Below the pieces are notes generated by a model. It did not search any database. It was not told where the DNA came from and worked only from the letters and a program-made list of their open reading frames with translations. Position numbers and translations under genes: made by a program. DNA of 64,000 nt from JAENVU01 sp963765075 (GTDB lineage Bacteria > Actinomycetota > Acidimicrobiia > IMCC26256 > JAENVU01): assembly GCA_963765075.1 (NCBI GenBank), contig CAVXVA010000003.1, positions 682,001-746,000 on the forward strand. The letters are read 5' to 3'. Of the stretch, positions 1-8,906 are shown piece by piece. Position 1 is the first letter of the stretch, and the number at the start of each line of letters is the position of its first letter.

Positions 1-258
1 GGGCATGGTCTCGGGCCGCTTGGTGAGCACCACATGGGTGTCGCCCCGGTCCTCGTACAACGCGACGAGCACCGCCGCCTCCCGAGCGTCGGCCACATTG
101 AACTCCGGCGCTCGGGGCGACCGACTCCGCTCGATGCGCTCGATCGCCGCCGCGAGCGGCACCGGCCCGCCCGCCGCGAGGCCGAGCCACGGCGGTGGAC
201 CGCCGTCACGAGTTCCGGGCGGTCGGGGAATCTGCTGGCGTCCACCCCGTTCGACCAT
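1..258 (-). CDS. Nudix family hydrolase, N-terminal part (runs off the window)
   Basis: Only the first 86 codons are present; the gene continues past the left edge, so the Nudix box itself is not visible. The peptide is MVERGGRQQIPRPP at the start, then a stretch REAAVLVALYEDRGDTHVV followed by LTKRPETMP. This strand-turn pattern (R-x-A-A-V-L-V-x-L-Y, then V-L-T-x-R) is typical of the opening of CoA-pyrophosphatase-like Nudix hydrolases, which cleave CoA or related diphosphates. The ATG start is followed by a low-complexity Arg/Pro-rich segment, so a later start is possible. A hairpin repeat lies just upstream, between this gene and the SGNH hydrolase on the same strand. Family assignment is an inference from the partial N-terminus. 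Confidence 0.65.
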   Translation of the reverse strand, partial: MVERGGRQQIPRPPGTRDGGPPPWLGLAAGGPVPLAAAIERIERSRSPRAPEFNVADAREAAVLVALYEDRGDTHVVLTKRPETMP

Positions 259-285
259 CCGCGCACACTACCGACCACCCCCAAA

Positions 286-343
286 CCGCGACTTCCTGTC
301 TGGCCGTGGGTGCAAACACCCCCCTGGAGACAAGAAGTCGCGG
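286..343. repeat. Long imperfect palindrome, copy 1 (hairpin repeat)
   Basis: The outer arms are a perfect 9-bp inverted pair (CCGCGACTT at 286-294, AAGTCGCGG at 335-343). They continue with CCTGTCT (295-301) against AGACAAG (328-334), with one mismatch, and then a G-rich/C-rich inner stem around a CAAA loop at 313-316. It lies 10 nt beyond the stop codon of the SGNH hydrolase. It could act as that gene's terminator, but a related element in the same orientation lies upstream of the gene at 1671-1727, which a terminator does not explain. Confidence 0.75.
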
Positions 344-353
344 CGAGGGGTGG

Positions 354-1571
354 TTAGGTCAGTGTCATGTTGGGCTCACCGACGCCGTTCTTGCCGGTGC
401 CGTGCGTGCAGATGCCACCGCGCACGGTGCCGCCGTTGTAGGCCTGGCGGAGACAGTTTCGCAGCGCCAGCTGACCCCAGTAGTTCGGGTGAATGCTCTC
501 CTGCACCTGGTACGGGCCAAAGAGGGTCGACACAGTGCGGATCTGGTTCTGCCACTCGGTCACGTCGGGGGCATTGGACTGGGTCCAGTTCGCGACGCCG
601 CGCTCCTCGAGCAGGCCGACGGTGTTCTCGCACAGGCGGCGTCCGTTCATCGACGCCGAGTTGTCGAGCAACACGGTGTTGGTCAACCCCGACGCGATCC
701 GCGCGTCCTTCGCCGACTTGTTCATGTTGAACAGCGCGGTGTTGTTGGCCCAGTCGGCATCCCGGTTCCAGATCCCACAGCCTCCGGTGTTCTGGCGGGT
801 GTACCCACTCTCGCCGTAGCGGAACCCTGCGCCCATCGGAATCGGCGACGCGTAGGTCTGCACGATGATCTTGTACTGCGAGTCGGAGTACCCGGCGTTG
901 AGCATCGCTTGGCGAATGTTGAGGAGCGCACCCTTGACCTCGTTGGTCCGGGCGGCCACTGCGCTGGCGGTGAATCGCGAACTGATCGACGAGTCGTCGT
1001 AGCAGTAGTTCTTCCACCACGACGGCGACAGCAGCCAGTTCTGGACGCACTGCTGCACGATGTCGGCGAAGCCGTAGTTGTTCGCGCCGATCAGCACGGC
1101 AACGGCCTTCACGTTGTGGGTGGACGCGAACTCCTGGAGCACCTGAGCCTGGCCCTTGTACCCACCGGAGTTGTAGAAGTCGAGCCCCGGCTTGAAGTCA
1201 CCCGAGCCCGGAGTCTGGGTGTACGTGCGAGCCCCCGAGCACGCGATGTTGGCGGAGTTGATACCGCCGCCGATGTGCACCTCGGCCGCCGTCGACCGAT
1301 GGCATCCGGGAATCGCCTCCGCGGTGTGGGTCGCGTTGTCGTAGTAAGCCGCCGAACCGCCGGCATCGATGTTCGACGAGCTGTTGTTGGTGTTGCCGGC
1401 CCACCGGCCCGCTTCACCCGAGATCGCCGAATCGCCGACCGAGACCACGTAGGGCGCCCCGACCCCGGGCCCGTCGGCATGCGCCGTCCCGGTCCCCATG
1501 GCGACGACGCCGGTCGTGGCGAGCGCACCCACCACTGCGAGCGCGCGCACGCGCCTGACTACTGACTTCAT
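354..1571 (-). CDS. Secreted SGNH/GDSL-family hydrolase
   Basis: A 405-aa exported hydrolase. The N-terminus MKSVVRRVRALAVVGALATT continues into a hydrophobic stretch ending in TAHADG, a Sec signal peptide with an A-x-A cleavage site near residue 32. The mature protein opens with VVSVGDSAISGE (catalytic Ser about residue 48, block I of SGNH enzymes), has IGANNYG near residue 162 (block III Asn) and SIHPNYWGQ near the C-terminus (catalytic His). Several Cys pairs suggest disulfides outside the cell. Members of this family act as lipases, esterases or carbohydrate deacetylases; the substrate cannot be told. I chose the ATG at 1571 because a G-rich ribosome-binding site precedes it and the signal peptide starts there; an upstream in-frame ATG would add ten residues. 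The gene stands alone, flanked by two related hairpin repeats. Confidence 0.85.
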   Translation of the reverse strand: MKSVVRRVRALAVVGALATTGVVAMGTGTAHADGPGVGAPYVVSVGDSAISGEAGRWAGNTNNSSSNIDAGGSAAYYDNATHTAEAIPGCHRSTAAEVHIGGGINSANIACSGARTYTQTPGSGDFKPGLDFYNSGGYKGQAQVLQEFASTHNVKAVAVLIGANNYGFADIVQQCVQNWLLSPSWWKNYCYDDSSISSRFTASAVAARTNEVKGALLNIRQAMLNAGYSDSQYKIIVQTYASPIPMGAGFRYGESGYTRQNTGGCGIWNRDADWANNTALFNMNKSAKDARIASGLTNTVLLDNSASMNGRRLCENTVGLLEERGVANWTQSNAPDVTEWQNQIRTVSTLFGPYQVQESIHPNYWGQLALRNCLRQAYNGGTVRGGICTHGTGKNGVGEPNMTLT

Positions 1572-1670
1572 CTGAACCCCCCAAGGCCGACGGTGCATCC
1601 GCCGTAGCGGGATCTTGCGCCATTCGCGCGCCCATAACAAGCACCTTTCCCCACCCGCCACCGCCGTCCA

Positions 1671-1727
1671 CCGCGACTTTTTGTTTGTGGGTGGGGGAAA
1701 CCACCCCCCTACAGACAAGAAGTGGGG
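1671..1727. repeat. Long imperfect palindrome, copy 2 (hairpin repeat)
   Basis: Related to the element at 286-343 and in the same orientation. It shares the left arm CCGCGACTT, the inner run CACCCCCCT and the right arm AGACAAGAAGT. Arms ACTTTTTGTTTGT (1676-1688) and ACAGACAAGAAGT pair along 13 bp, with the T/C differences allowing G-U pairs in RNA, and an inner GGGTGGGGG/CCACCCCCC stem closes around AAA. It sits between two divergently read genes, so it is not a terminator for either. Confidence 0.75.
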
Positions 1728-1779
1728 GAAGAGTGGTGGGTCGGGCAGACTACGGGCCGTTCACGACCGGGGGGACCGA

Positions 1780-3403
1780 ATGTCCGAGTGGAACTTCGCA
1801 ACGTGTTGGGAAGCGCTGGCCGACGCCCAGCCCGAGCGCCTGGCGCTCGCGCAGGGTGACCGGCACCGCACGTGGGGCGAGTGGGACGACCGCAGCGCCC
1901 GCCTGGCCGCAGCCTTTGCCGACCTCGGACTCGAGCCCGGCGGGAAGGTCGCCAGCTACCTCTACAACTCCATCGAATACATGGAGGGCGTGTTCGCCAC
2001 GTGGAAGTGTCGGAGCGCCCCGGTCAACGTCAACTACCGCTATCTCGAAGGCGAGTTGCGGTACCTGCTCGAGAACTCCGACACCGACATCCTCCTCTTC
2101 CACGGGGTGCTCGGCGATCAGGTCGCCAAGGTCTGGCGCGACGTCCCGACGCTCAAGGCCATCGTCCAGGTCGACGACGGCCACCCACTGGTCGACGGTG
2201 CACATCGTTACGAAGATCTGATCGCGCACCACGAACCCGCCGACCGGGTCGAGAAGAGTGGCGACGATCTCTACATCCTCTACACCGGCGGCACGACCGG
2301 CATGCCCAAGGGCGTGATGTGGCGCAACGAGGATCTCTTCAACACCCTGGTGCCCTCGGTGTGGGGCCTGCTCGGGCAGAGCGCGGTCGGTTCGCCCGAA
2401 GAGACACCGGGGGTGGCGGCCGCAATCGCCGAGCAAGGTCGGACGCCCGTCCACCTCCCCGCGTCGCCACTCATGCACGGCACCGGGTTCATGTCGTCGT
2501 TGCAGGCGCTCACGAGCGGCGGCGCGATCGTCACCCTCGAATCGCACAGTTTCGACGCGCACGAGTTGTGGCGAGCGGTCGAGCGCGAGCACGTGACCCA
2601 GATGGCGATCGTCGGCGACGCGTTCGGCAAGCCGATGCTGCGCGCGCTCGAAGAGGCCGAAATCGACAACGCGCCGTTCGACCTGTCGTCGCTCGGACTC
2701 ATGATCTCCTCCGGCGTCATGTGGACCGCGGAGATCAAGGAAGGCCTCATGGCGCGCGGGTCGTTCCTCTGCCTCGACTCGTTGGGATCGAGCGAGGGCG
2801 TGGGCTTCGCATCCCAGATCAGCGCGCCGGGCGCGGCGGCGACCACAGCCAAGTTCCAGATCGGCGAGTTCGCGAAGGTGTTGAACGAAGCAGGGCGTGC
2901 CGGTAGAACCGGGGTCGGGCGAACGGGGCTTGCTGGCCCTCGGCGGGCCGATCCCGCTCGGCTACTACAAGGATCCGGAGAAGACCGCGGCCACGTTCCG
3001 CGAGTTCGACGGCAAGCGGTACTCGATCCCGGGCGACTGGGCCACGGTGGCCGCCGACGGCACCATCGAGTTACTCGGCCGGGGCAGCGTGTCGATCAAC
3101 TCGGGCGGCGAGAAGATCTTCCCCGAGGAGGTGGAGGAAGCGGTGAAACTCCATCCGGCGGTCGCCGACGCGATCGTGGTGGGGGTACCCGACGAGAAGT
3201 TCGGTGAAGCGATTTGTGCAGTCGTCTCCCTCCGTCCCGGAGAGACTGCAACCCCCGACGAGATCATCGAGGCGGTGCGATCGAACTTGTCCCGGTTCAA
3301 GGCCCCGCGTCACGTCGTCGTCATCGACGAGGTGAAGCGGGGCCCGAACGGCAAGGCCGACTATGCGTGGGCCAAGGCCCTCGCGGTCGAGGCGGTCAGC
3401 TGA
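1780..3403 (+). CDS. Acyl-CoA synthetase (AMP-forming, FadD-like), frameshifted
   Basis: ANL-superfamily ligase that activates a carboxylic acid to its acyl-CoA through an acyl-AMP. The ATG start gives MSEWNFATCWEALADA. The phosphate-binding motif YTGGTTGMPKGVMW is near residue 170, followed by SLGSSEGVG near residue 330. The second half, in another frame from about 2897, carries GGPIPLGYYKDPEKT, the hinge region SIPGDWATV and the C-terminal Lys motif PNGKADYAW. The frame breaks near 2895-2900; removing one base gives a continuous protein of about 540 aa, the normal size for the family. The stop meets the stop of the convergent pilin gene. Both halves are fully conserved, so a sequencing error is as likely as a true pseudogene. 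Substrate unknown. Confidence 0.85.
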
Positions 3404-3781
3404 TCAACCGAGGTCAATGCCTACGCACTTGCCTCCGGGGTTCACTGCGCCACCAGCGCCAACGGTGAACCACTTGGGCTCGTTGCGCAGGAAACGGCCG
3501 ACCGGGTCGCCGTCGTCGTCGTTCGGAGGAGTCACGAGTTCGGCGGCACCGGTCGGATACCGACCCAACCGAGCGTTGAACGCCTCGACTGCGGACTCGA
3601 CCGTGCTGCGCTCGGCCTTGCACGCGCTCTTCTGCGCATTCTCGGTCGTCCCGCCGACGGCGAAGACGACGACCGCGGCCAGAATGCCGAGGATCACGAT
3701 CACGACCAGGAGTTCGACGAGGGTGAAACCCTTTTCGAGCAGGTTCTTGTCGGCAGTACGCGAACGGAGGTGCTTGAGCAC
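3404..3781 (-). CDS. pilA: Type IV major pilin-like prepilin
   Basis: A 125-aa prepilin with a type III signal: a short basic leader (LKHLRSRTADKNLLEKG), the prepilin peptidase site G-F-T-L-V-E, and the hydrophobic helix LVVIVILGILAAVVVFAVG. The conserved Glu at mature position 5 is present. The rest is a small globular domain with two Cys residues and a short Asp-rich loop (NDDDGD). The pilin is processed and N-methylated at Phe1 and polymerised by PilB with PilC. I chose the GTG at 3781, preceded by AAGGA at 10 nt; an upstream ATG at 3853 would give a longer leader of 50 residues. Its neighbours pilT, pilC and pilB support the role. Which pilin class it belongs to is not decided. Confidence 0.85.
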   Translation of the reverse strand: MLKHLRSRTADKNLLEKGFTLVELLVVIVILGILAAVVVFAVGGTTENAQKSACKAERSTVESAVEAFNARLGRYPTGAAELVTPPNDDDGDPVGRFLRNEPKWFTVGAGGAVNPGGKCVGIDLG

Positions 3782-3999
3782 GAATATCAGATCCTTGAAG
3801 GTTCCCGGCCCCGGAGTTCCGGAGCGCTCCCAACCCGTCGGCGAGTGCCGCACGAGAACCGCGAACCTATAACGATCTCCTCAACATTGGGTAGGCCAGA
3901 TGCCCCGATCCGTCGGAATTGGGCCGGTCGACCCATCCGGCCCGCCAGCCACCCGCCTCACGGTGCGCCACGGGGTGGATCGCGGCGAGAATGCGCCCC

Positions 4000-5093
4000 A
4001 TGACCTCCACCCCGGTCGACATCACCGGTATCGAGCAGTACCTCGCGGTCCTGGCCCTCCACAATGCCACCGACCTCCACCTCACCGTCGGCGCGCCCCC
4101 GCTCCTGCGGATCGACGGCAAGCTCACCCCCATCGACGAGCCGGCCCTCACGTCGGCCGCGGCCGAGACGCTGATCCTCGGGCTGCTGGAAGGCGAACTC
4201 CTCGAACGGTTCATCGCGGGAGAAGGAGATCGACTTCTCGTTCTCGTGGCGCGACGAGATCCGGTTCCGGGCCAACGTGTTCCGCCAGCAGGGCACCGTC
4301 GCGCTCGCGCTGCGGGCCATCCCGTACGAGATCCCCACCTTCGAGGAACTCGGCCTCCCTCCGATCCTGGAGTACTTCGCCGGACTTCCCCAGGGTTTGA
4401 TCCTGGTCACCGGCCCGACCGGCTCAGGGAAGTCGCACCACCCAGGCATCGGTGATCGACTTCATCAACCACACGCGCGAGTGCCACATCCTCACCGTCG
4501 AGGACCCGATCGAATACGTGCACCATCATCACCGCGCCGCGGTGAACCAGCGCGAGGTCGGCACCGACACCGATTCGTTCGAACGCGCATTGCGCAGCGC
4601 ATTGCGCGAAGACCCCGACGTGATGCTCGTAGGTGAGATGCGCGACGCCGAGACCATGCAGTTCGCACTCACGCTCGCCGAGACCGGCCACCTCGTCTTC
4701 GCCACGTTGCACACCAACGACGCCGCCACCGCGCTCGACCGCATCGTCGATGTCTTTCCGGCCGACCGCCAGGCCCAGATCCGGGTGCAACTCTCGGCGG
4801 CGCTCTCCGGGGTGGTGAGCCAGCGGCTCATCCCGCGCATCGGTGGTGGCATGGTCGCGGCGTTCGAGGTCATCGTCGCCACCAACCCGGTTCGCAACTT
4901 GATCCGCGACGGCAAGACCCACCAACTCCGCAACGTGGTCTCCACCAACATGCGCGACGGCATGCAGACGATGGAAGCCGCGATGAACGCCTTGATCGAG
5001 GCGGGCGTCATCAGCCACGACGATGCGGTCGACCGCAGCTTGCACCCTCGGGAACTCAAGCCCCCGTCGTGGGGGGCGGCGTCGGCGAGCTGA
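4000..5093 (+). CDS. pilT: Twitching motility ATPase PilT, two frame breaks
   Basis: Hexameric retraction ATPase of type IV pili. The N-terminus (YLAVLALHNATDLHLTVG) is the PilT-type PAS-like domain. Walker A is GPTGSGKS near 4416-4435, followed after a break by INHTRECHILTVEDPIEYV. The Asp box/Walker B segment is DPDVMLVGEMRD and the His box AETGHLVFATLHTNDA. The reading frame changes near 4220 and again right after the Walker A Lys-Ser (about 4432-4436, where one extra C precedes the expected ACC ACC). Removing one base at each place restores about 363 aa, normal for PilT. It is read on the plus strand, divergent from the pilin and convergent with pilC. Intact motifs on both sides of each break argue for base-calling errors, but a decayed gene cannot be excluded. 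Confidence 0.85.
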
Positions 5094-5097
5094 GCCC

Positions 5098-5124
5098 GAC
5101 CGCCGGTGCCAGGGGCCGGCGGTC
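5098..5124. terminator. Hairpin between convergent pilT and pilC
   Basis: A perfect 9-bp stem GACCGCCGG / CCGGCGGTC around a 9-nt loop lies in the gap between the two convergent stop codons and touches the pilC stop. There is no T run on either side. A bidirectional stem-loop at this place is the expected terminator position; intrinsic strength without a U tract is uncertain. Confidence 0.55.
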
Positions 5125-6338
5125 AGCCCTTGAGGGTGCTGCTGCCCTGGAAGATGCCGTACATCGCCGAGACCAGCGCCACCGCCACGAACCCGACGAT
5201 CAGACCCATGACCACGATGACGGCCGGCTCGGCCAGCGCGGTCAAGCGGGCCAGCTTGTAGTCGAGTTCCTTGGCGAAGTAGTCGGCCGCGGAGTCGAGC
5301 TGATGGTCGAGCGTTCCGGTCTCTTCGCCCACCCGCATCATCTGGGTGACCGCCGGCGGGAAGAGGCCGGTGGCGGCAATGGGCCGGGCCATCCCTTCAC
5401 CTTCGAGCATGCCGTCGCGCACGTCGCCCAGCGCGGCGGCGTAGACACCGTTGTTGGCACCGTCGATCGCGGCCTGCATCGCCTCGGGCAGCGACACGCC
5501 CGCCTGCATCATCGCGGCGATGATCCGGCAGAACCGTTCGATCACCGTGTACTGGGCGACCTCGCCGATCACCGGGAGCCGCAGGATCATGCGGTCGCGC
5601 GCGAGTTTCCCGCCGGGGCTGCGATTGATGCGCACCAGGATCAGGATGATGGCAAGCAGCCCCAACCCGATGGCCCACCACCAGTCTTCGAAGAACCGGG
5701 CGACGTCGAGCAGCACCTTGGTCACCGTCGGCAGCTCGGCGTCGAATTCCTGGAAGAAATCGGTGAACTTGGGCAGCACGTACGAGACCAGGATCACGAC
5801 CGTGACGATCGACATCACGAAGATGACGATCGGATAGGTGAGCGCGGAGCGAATCTTCTGGCGCGCTTCCATGTCTCGCTCGATGTACACCGACAACTGA
5901 TCGAGCACGGTGTCGAGCCGGCCGGTGATCTCGGCCGAGCGCAGGATCCCGAGGTAATACGGCGGGAACACATCGCTGTGACGGGCGAGCGCCTCGGAGA
6001 ACGGCACCCCTACCTGGATGAGTTCTTCGGCCTCGGTCAGGATCTCGATCATGCCGCGGGTTCGAGGCCGCTTCCCGCACGGTCTCCAACGCTTCGACGA
6101 GCGGGATCCCCGCCCGCACGAACGCGGCCACCTGCCGGGAGAAGTGCATCACCTCGGTACGCGGGACCCGCGTGCGGGTGATCTCGATCTCGGTGAACTT
6201 GCGTTTGGCCCGGATGCGCTTGACGTCGAGCTGTTGGGCCATCAACTGGTTGCGCAGACTCTCGGCGCTGATCGCCTCGGCCTTGGCGCGTACCTTCGTG
6301 CCGTCGGGCGCGACGGCGACGTACCGGAAGTTGGTCAT
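5123..6338 (-). CDS. pilC: Type IV pilus inner-membrane platform protein PilC, one frame break
   Basis: GspF/PilC-family membrane protein that couples the assembly and retraction ATPases to pilin polymerisation. The N-terminal part (MTNFRYVAVAPDGTKVRAKA, then RQVAAFVRAGIPLVEALE) and the remainder (FSEALARHSDVFPPYYLGIL) are standard GspF domain 1. A first membrane helix follows (YPIVIFVMSIVTVVILVSYV), then FEDWWWAIGLGLLAIILILV, a second GspF domain (ERFCRIIAAMMQAGVSLPEA, MRVGEETGTLDHQL) and a last helix (PAVIVVMGLIVGFVAVALV). The frame changes near 6050-6060, after EAASNPR. One extra base accounts for it and gives about 404 aa, the family norm. It follows pilB by 15 nt, so the two are probably co-transcribed. 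Confidence 0.88.
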
Positions 6339-6353
6339 CGACGAGTCCCGCGC

Positions 6354-8297
6354 TCAGACCACGTACAACGTGCGGAGCACTTCGGCCAACGTGGTGACGT
6401 CTCGTTCGACGAGCTTGAGCGCCTGGGTCTGGAGCGACACCATTCCCTCGGACACCGCGAGATCCCGCAGGTCCTGGTAGGTCGGTTCGGTCACGACGAG
6501 TTGCTTCATCGCGTCGCTCACACGGAGCAACTCGTAGACACCGATGCGGCCCTGGTAGCCGGTCTCGGCGCAGAACACGCAGCCCTCGCCGTGGAAGAAC
6601 TCGGACTTCCTGGCCATCCCGGCCTTGTCCCACATGGCGAGCTCGTCGACGGTCGGCTCGTACGGCGCCTTGCACTCGGGGCAGAGCCGGCGGACCAGGC
6701 GCTGGCCGACGACGCCGAGCACCGACGAGCTGATCAAGAACGACTCGATCCCCATGTCGAGGAAGCGGTGCAGCGCGGCCACGGAGTCGGTCGCGTGCAA
6801 CGACGAGAGCACGAGGTGACCGGTGAGCGCCGACTGCACCGCGATGCGCGCGGTCTCGACGTCGCGGATCTCACCCACGAGGATCACATCGGGGTCCTGG
6901 CGCAGGATCGAGCGGAGCCCACCGGCGAACGTGATCCCGGCCTGGTCGTTGATCTGGATCTGGTTGACCGTGGGAAACACGTATTCGACGGGATCTTCCA
7001 CCGTCATGATGTTGATCTCTTCGCGGTTGATCTGGGTGAGTGCGGCGTAGAGCGTGGTCGTCTTGCCCGAACCGGTGGGGCCGGCACAGATGACCATGCC
7101 GTAGGGCGAGCGGGTCATGCCCTCGAAGATCGTGAGGGTCTCCGGCGGCATGCCGAGGTCGGCGAGACCGAAGAGTGCCCGGCGCTTGTCGAGGATTCGC
7201 AACACACACTTCTCGCCGTTGACCGTCGAAGCGGTGGAGACCCGCACGTCGAGCGGGACGCCGTCGACGTCGACTTCGATCTGACCGTCTTGGGGTCGCC
7301 GCCGCTCGACGATGTTCATGTTGGCCATGACCTTGATCCGGCTGATGAGGGCGGGCCCCATCCCGGGCGGGAGGTTCAGTACCTCGTGGAGCGCACCGTC
7401 GATCCGGTTCCGGATACGGACCCGATCGGGCATCGGCTCGATGTGGACGTCGGAGGCGCGCTCGCTCACCGCCTGGGACAGCAGCAGGTTCACGACCTGG
7501 ACGACCGGTGCCTTCTCGTCGACCTGGGCCGTGACGTTTCCGCCCGAGCCGGCGCGCCGCTGCTCTTCGCGGGCCTGGAAGACCCGGACCTGCTCGTCGA
7601 CGTTGGCGGTGGTGCGGTAGGCGACGTCGATGGCCCGCTGGATCTCGCCGACGCCACCGACGAACAGCTTCGCCGGCTGGTGCAGCGTCTCGCGGAGCCG
7701 CTCGGCGATGGTCGGGTCGCTGGGATCGCCGACGGCGACGTCGTAGCCGAAGTCGGTGCGCCGCAGCACGATCGCGCCCCACGCGCGGGCGTTCGCCTCG
7801 GGCAACACGGCGACCGCGGCCGGGTCGGGAAAGTTGTGCCGCAGGTCGATGACCTCGAGGCCGAACTGCTCGGCCAGCACTCCGGCGAGGTCACGCTCCG
7901 TGAGCACCCGCTTGGTCACGAGGTACTCGCCGAGTCGCTGGCCCGCGGTGTCCTGGGCGTCGAGCGCGCCGACGAGTTGCTCAGGACTCAGCACCCCGCG
8001 TTGGACGAGAATCTCACCGAGCATCCGGGCGTGGCGTTGCTGCACTGCGGCGACCGCCGCCTCGGCCTCGGATCCGGCGGTGGCGGCCGCGGCCATCGCG
8101 GCGTTGATGCGCGCGTTGCGGGCCGCAACCTGGGCCTGGAGCGCCTCGATCGACATGGTGATCGTCGCGTCGACACCATCGGAGTCGAGGAACTCGTCTT
8201 CGTCCACGTGCTCATCGTGATCGGGCGCGTGTTCGACTGCGGCGACGTAGCGCTTCAGTTCTCCCGCGGCGTCTTTCCGGGACTTCAACAAGCCCAC
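6354..8297 (-). CDS. pilB: Type IV pilus assembly ATPase PilB
   Basis: GspE/PilB extension ATPase, 647 aa, intact. Residues 1-80 are a charged and Ala-rich leader unlike typical PilB. Residues 90-230 form the MshEN/GspE-N domain (LGEILVQRGVLSPEQLVGAL). The RecA-like core has Walker A GPTGSGKTTT at about 406-415, the Asp box VEDPVEY, Walker B DPDVILVGEIRD and the His box LTGHLVLSSLHATD. Near the C-terminus two Cys pairs (CPEC, CVFC) form the zinc site typical of assembly ATPases and absent from PilT. I chose the GTG at 8297 because GGAGGG lies 7 nt before it; in-frame starts exist further upstream at 8348. It leads a pilB-pilC unit. The groES terminator lies just upstream. Confidence 0.93.
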   Translation of the reverse strand: MGLLKSRKDAAGELKRYVAAVEHAPDHDEHVDEDEFLDSDGVDATITMSIEALQAQVAARNARINAAMAAAATAGSEAEAAVAAVQQRHARMLGEILVQRGVLSPEQLVGALDAQDTAGQRLGEYLVTKRVLTERDLAGVLAEQFGLEVIDLRHNFPDPAAVAVLPEANARAWGAIVLRRTDFGYDVAVGDPSDPTIAERLRETLHQPAKLFVGGVGEIQRAIDVAYRTTANVDEQVRVFQAREEQRRAGSGGNVTAQVDEKAPVVQVVNLLLSQAVSERASDVHIEPMPDRVRIRNRIDGALHEVLNLPPGMGPALISRIKVMANMNIVERRRPQDGQIEVDVDGVPLDVRVSTASTVNGEKCVLRILDKRRALFGLADLGMPPETLTIFEGMTRSPYGMVICAGPTGSGKTTTLYAALTQINREEINIMTVEDPVEYVFPTVNQIQINDQAGITFAGGLRSILRQDPDVILVGEIRDVETARIAVQSALTGHLVLSSLHATDSVAALHRFLDMGIESFLISSSVLGVVGQRLVRRLCPECKAPYEPTVDELAMWDKAGMARKSEFFHGEGCVFCAETGYQGRIGVYELLRVSDAMKQLVVTEPTYQDLRDLAVSEGMVSLQTQALKLVERDVTTLAEVLRTLYVV

Positions 8298-8408
8298 GGT
8301 CTTTCCCTCCACCCGGCCGGCACCCGGTCGGCTGACCGAACGTCCCAAAATGCCCGCGCAGCGTAGGACGAATCGGGCCCGTGGCGCCAGGCCGGAGAGC
8401 CCGGACGC

Positions 8409-8440
8409 GACGAAGCGACGCCGAATGGCGCCGCTTCGTC
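8409..8440 (-). terminator. groES terminator hairpin
   Basis: Arms GACGAAGCG (8409-8417) and CGCTTCGTC (8432-8440) pair perfectly over 9 bp. The stem continues inward with CGCC/GGCG around a GAAT loop. It lies 28 nt past the groES stop and before the pilB start, separating the two transcription units. Confidence 0.7.
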
Positions 8441-8468
8441 TCGAACCGTCACCCGCGAAGGGCGGCGG

Positions 8469-8786
8469 TTACTTCTTCTTCTTGGCGCCCGCGCTCTTCT
8501 CGACCTTGGCGAGGATGTCACGGCCGGCGAGGATCAGGAGGTCCTCACCGTCGATCGTGATCTCGGTGCCGCCGTACTTCGAGTAGACGACGGTGTCGCC
8601 GACGGCGATGTCGAGCGGGACCAACTCACCGGAGGTCTCGGCCCGACGGCCCGGTCCGACCGCGAGCACTTCACCCTGCTGCGGCTTCTCTTTTGCGGTG
8701 TCGGGGATCACCAACCCACTGACGGTGGTTTCCTCGGCTTCGGCGGTACGGACGACGATGCGGTCCTCGAGCGGTACGAGTTTCAT
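8469..8786 (-). CDS. groES: Co-chaperonin GroES
   Basis: The 10-kDa lid of the GroEL folding chamber, 105 aa. It opens MKLVPLEDRIVVRTAEAEET and has the mobile-loop region TTVSGLVIPDTAKEKPQQGEV, the GPGRR turn and DTVVYSKYGGTEI. The C-terminus has a short Lys-rich tail (SAGAKKKK) beyond the usual end. GAGGAGG lies 6 nt before the ATG. A CIRCE-type operator and a promoter lie upstream, so HrcA repression is likely. groEL does not follow: the next genes are pilus genes behind a strong terminator, so groEL must be elsewhere in the genome. Confidence 0.97.
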   Translation of the reverse strand: MKLVPLEDRIVVRTAEAEETTVSGLVIPDTAKEKPQQGEVLAVGPGRRAETSGELVPLDIAVGDTVVYSKYGGTEITIDGEDLLILAGRDILAKVEKSAGAKKKK

Positions 8787-8876
8787 CGGTGGCCTCCTCG
8801 ACCGGCCCTCGGGGGCCGGAGGTGTGTCGACATTCGGGGGTCCCGTCGTGGTGAGGCCACGCCAGGGGCGGACCTG

Positions 8877-8903
8877 TTAGCACTCGGGGTATGGGACTGC
8901 TAA
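8877..8903. promoter_or_regulatory. CIRCE operator (HrcA site) of groES
   Basis: TTAGCACTC-N9-GACTGCTAA, which is the CIRCE consensus TTAGCACTC-N9-GAGTGCTAA with one base changed in the right arm. It sits immediately downstream of the predicted -10 box, where repressor binding would block the start of transcription. A further half-site TAGCACTC lies at 8911-8918, overlapping the -10 box. Confidence 0.85.
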
Positions 8904-8906
8904 AAC

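Noticed and set aside
195..1565. Long plus-strand open frame of about 456 codons
   Set aside because: It is antisense to the SGNH hydrolase; its peptide is rich in Arg, His and Val with no motif, as is common for reverse frames in GC-rich genes.
6018..8366. Plus-strand open frame of about 780 codons opposite pilB
   Set aside because: Reverse-frame shadow of pilB and the pilC start: composition is dominated by Arg, Gly, His and Asp and there are no domain motifs.
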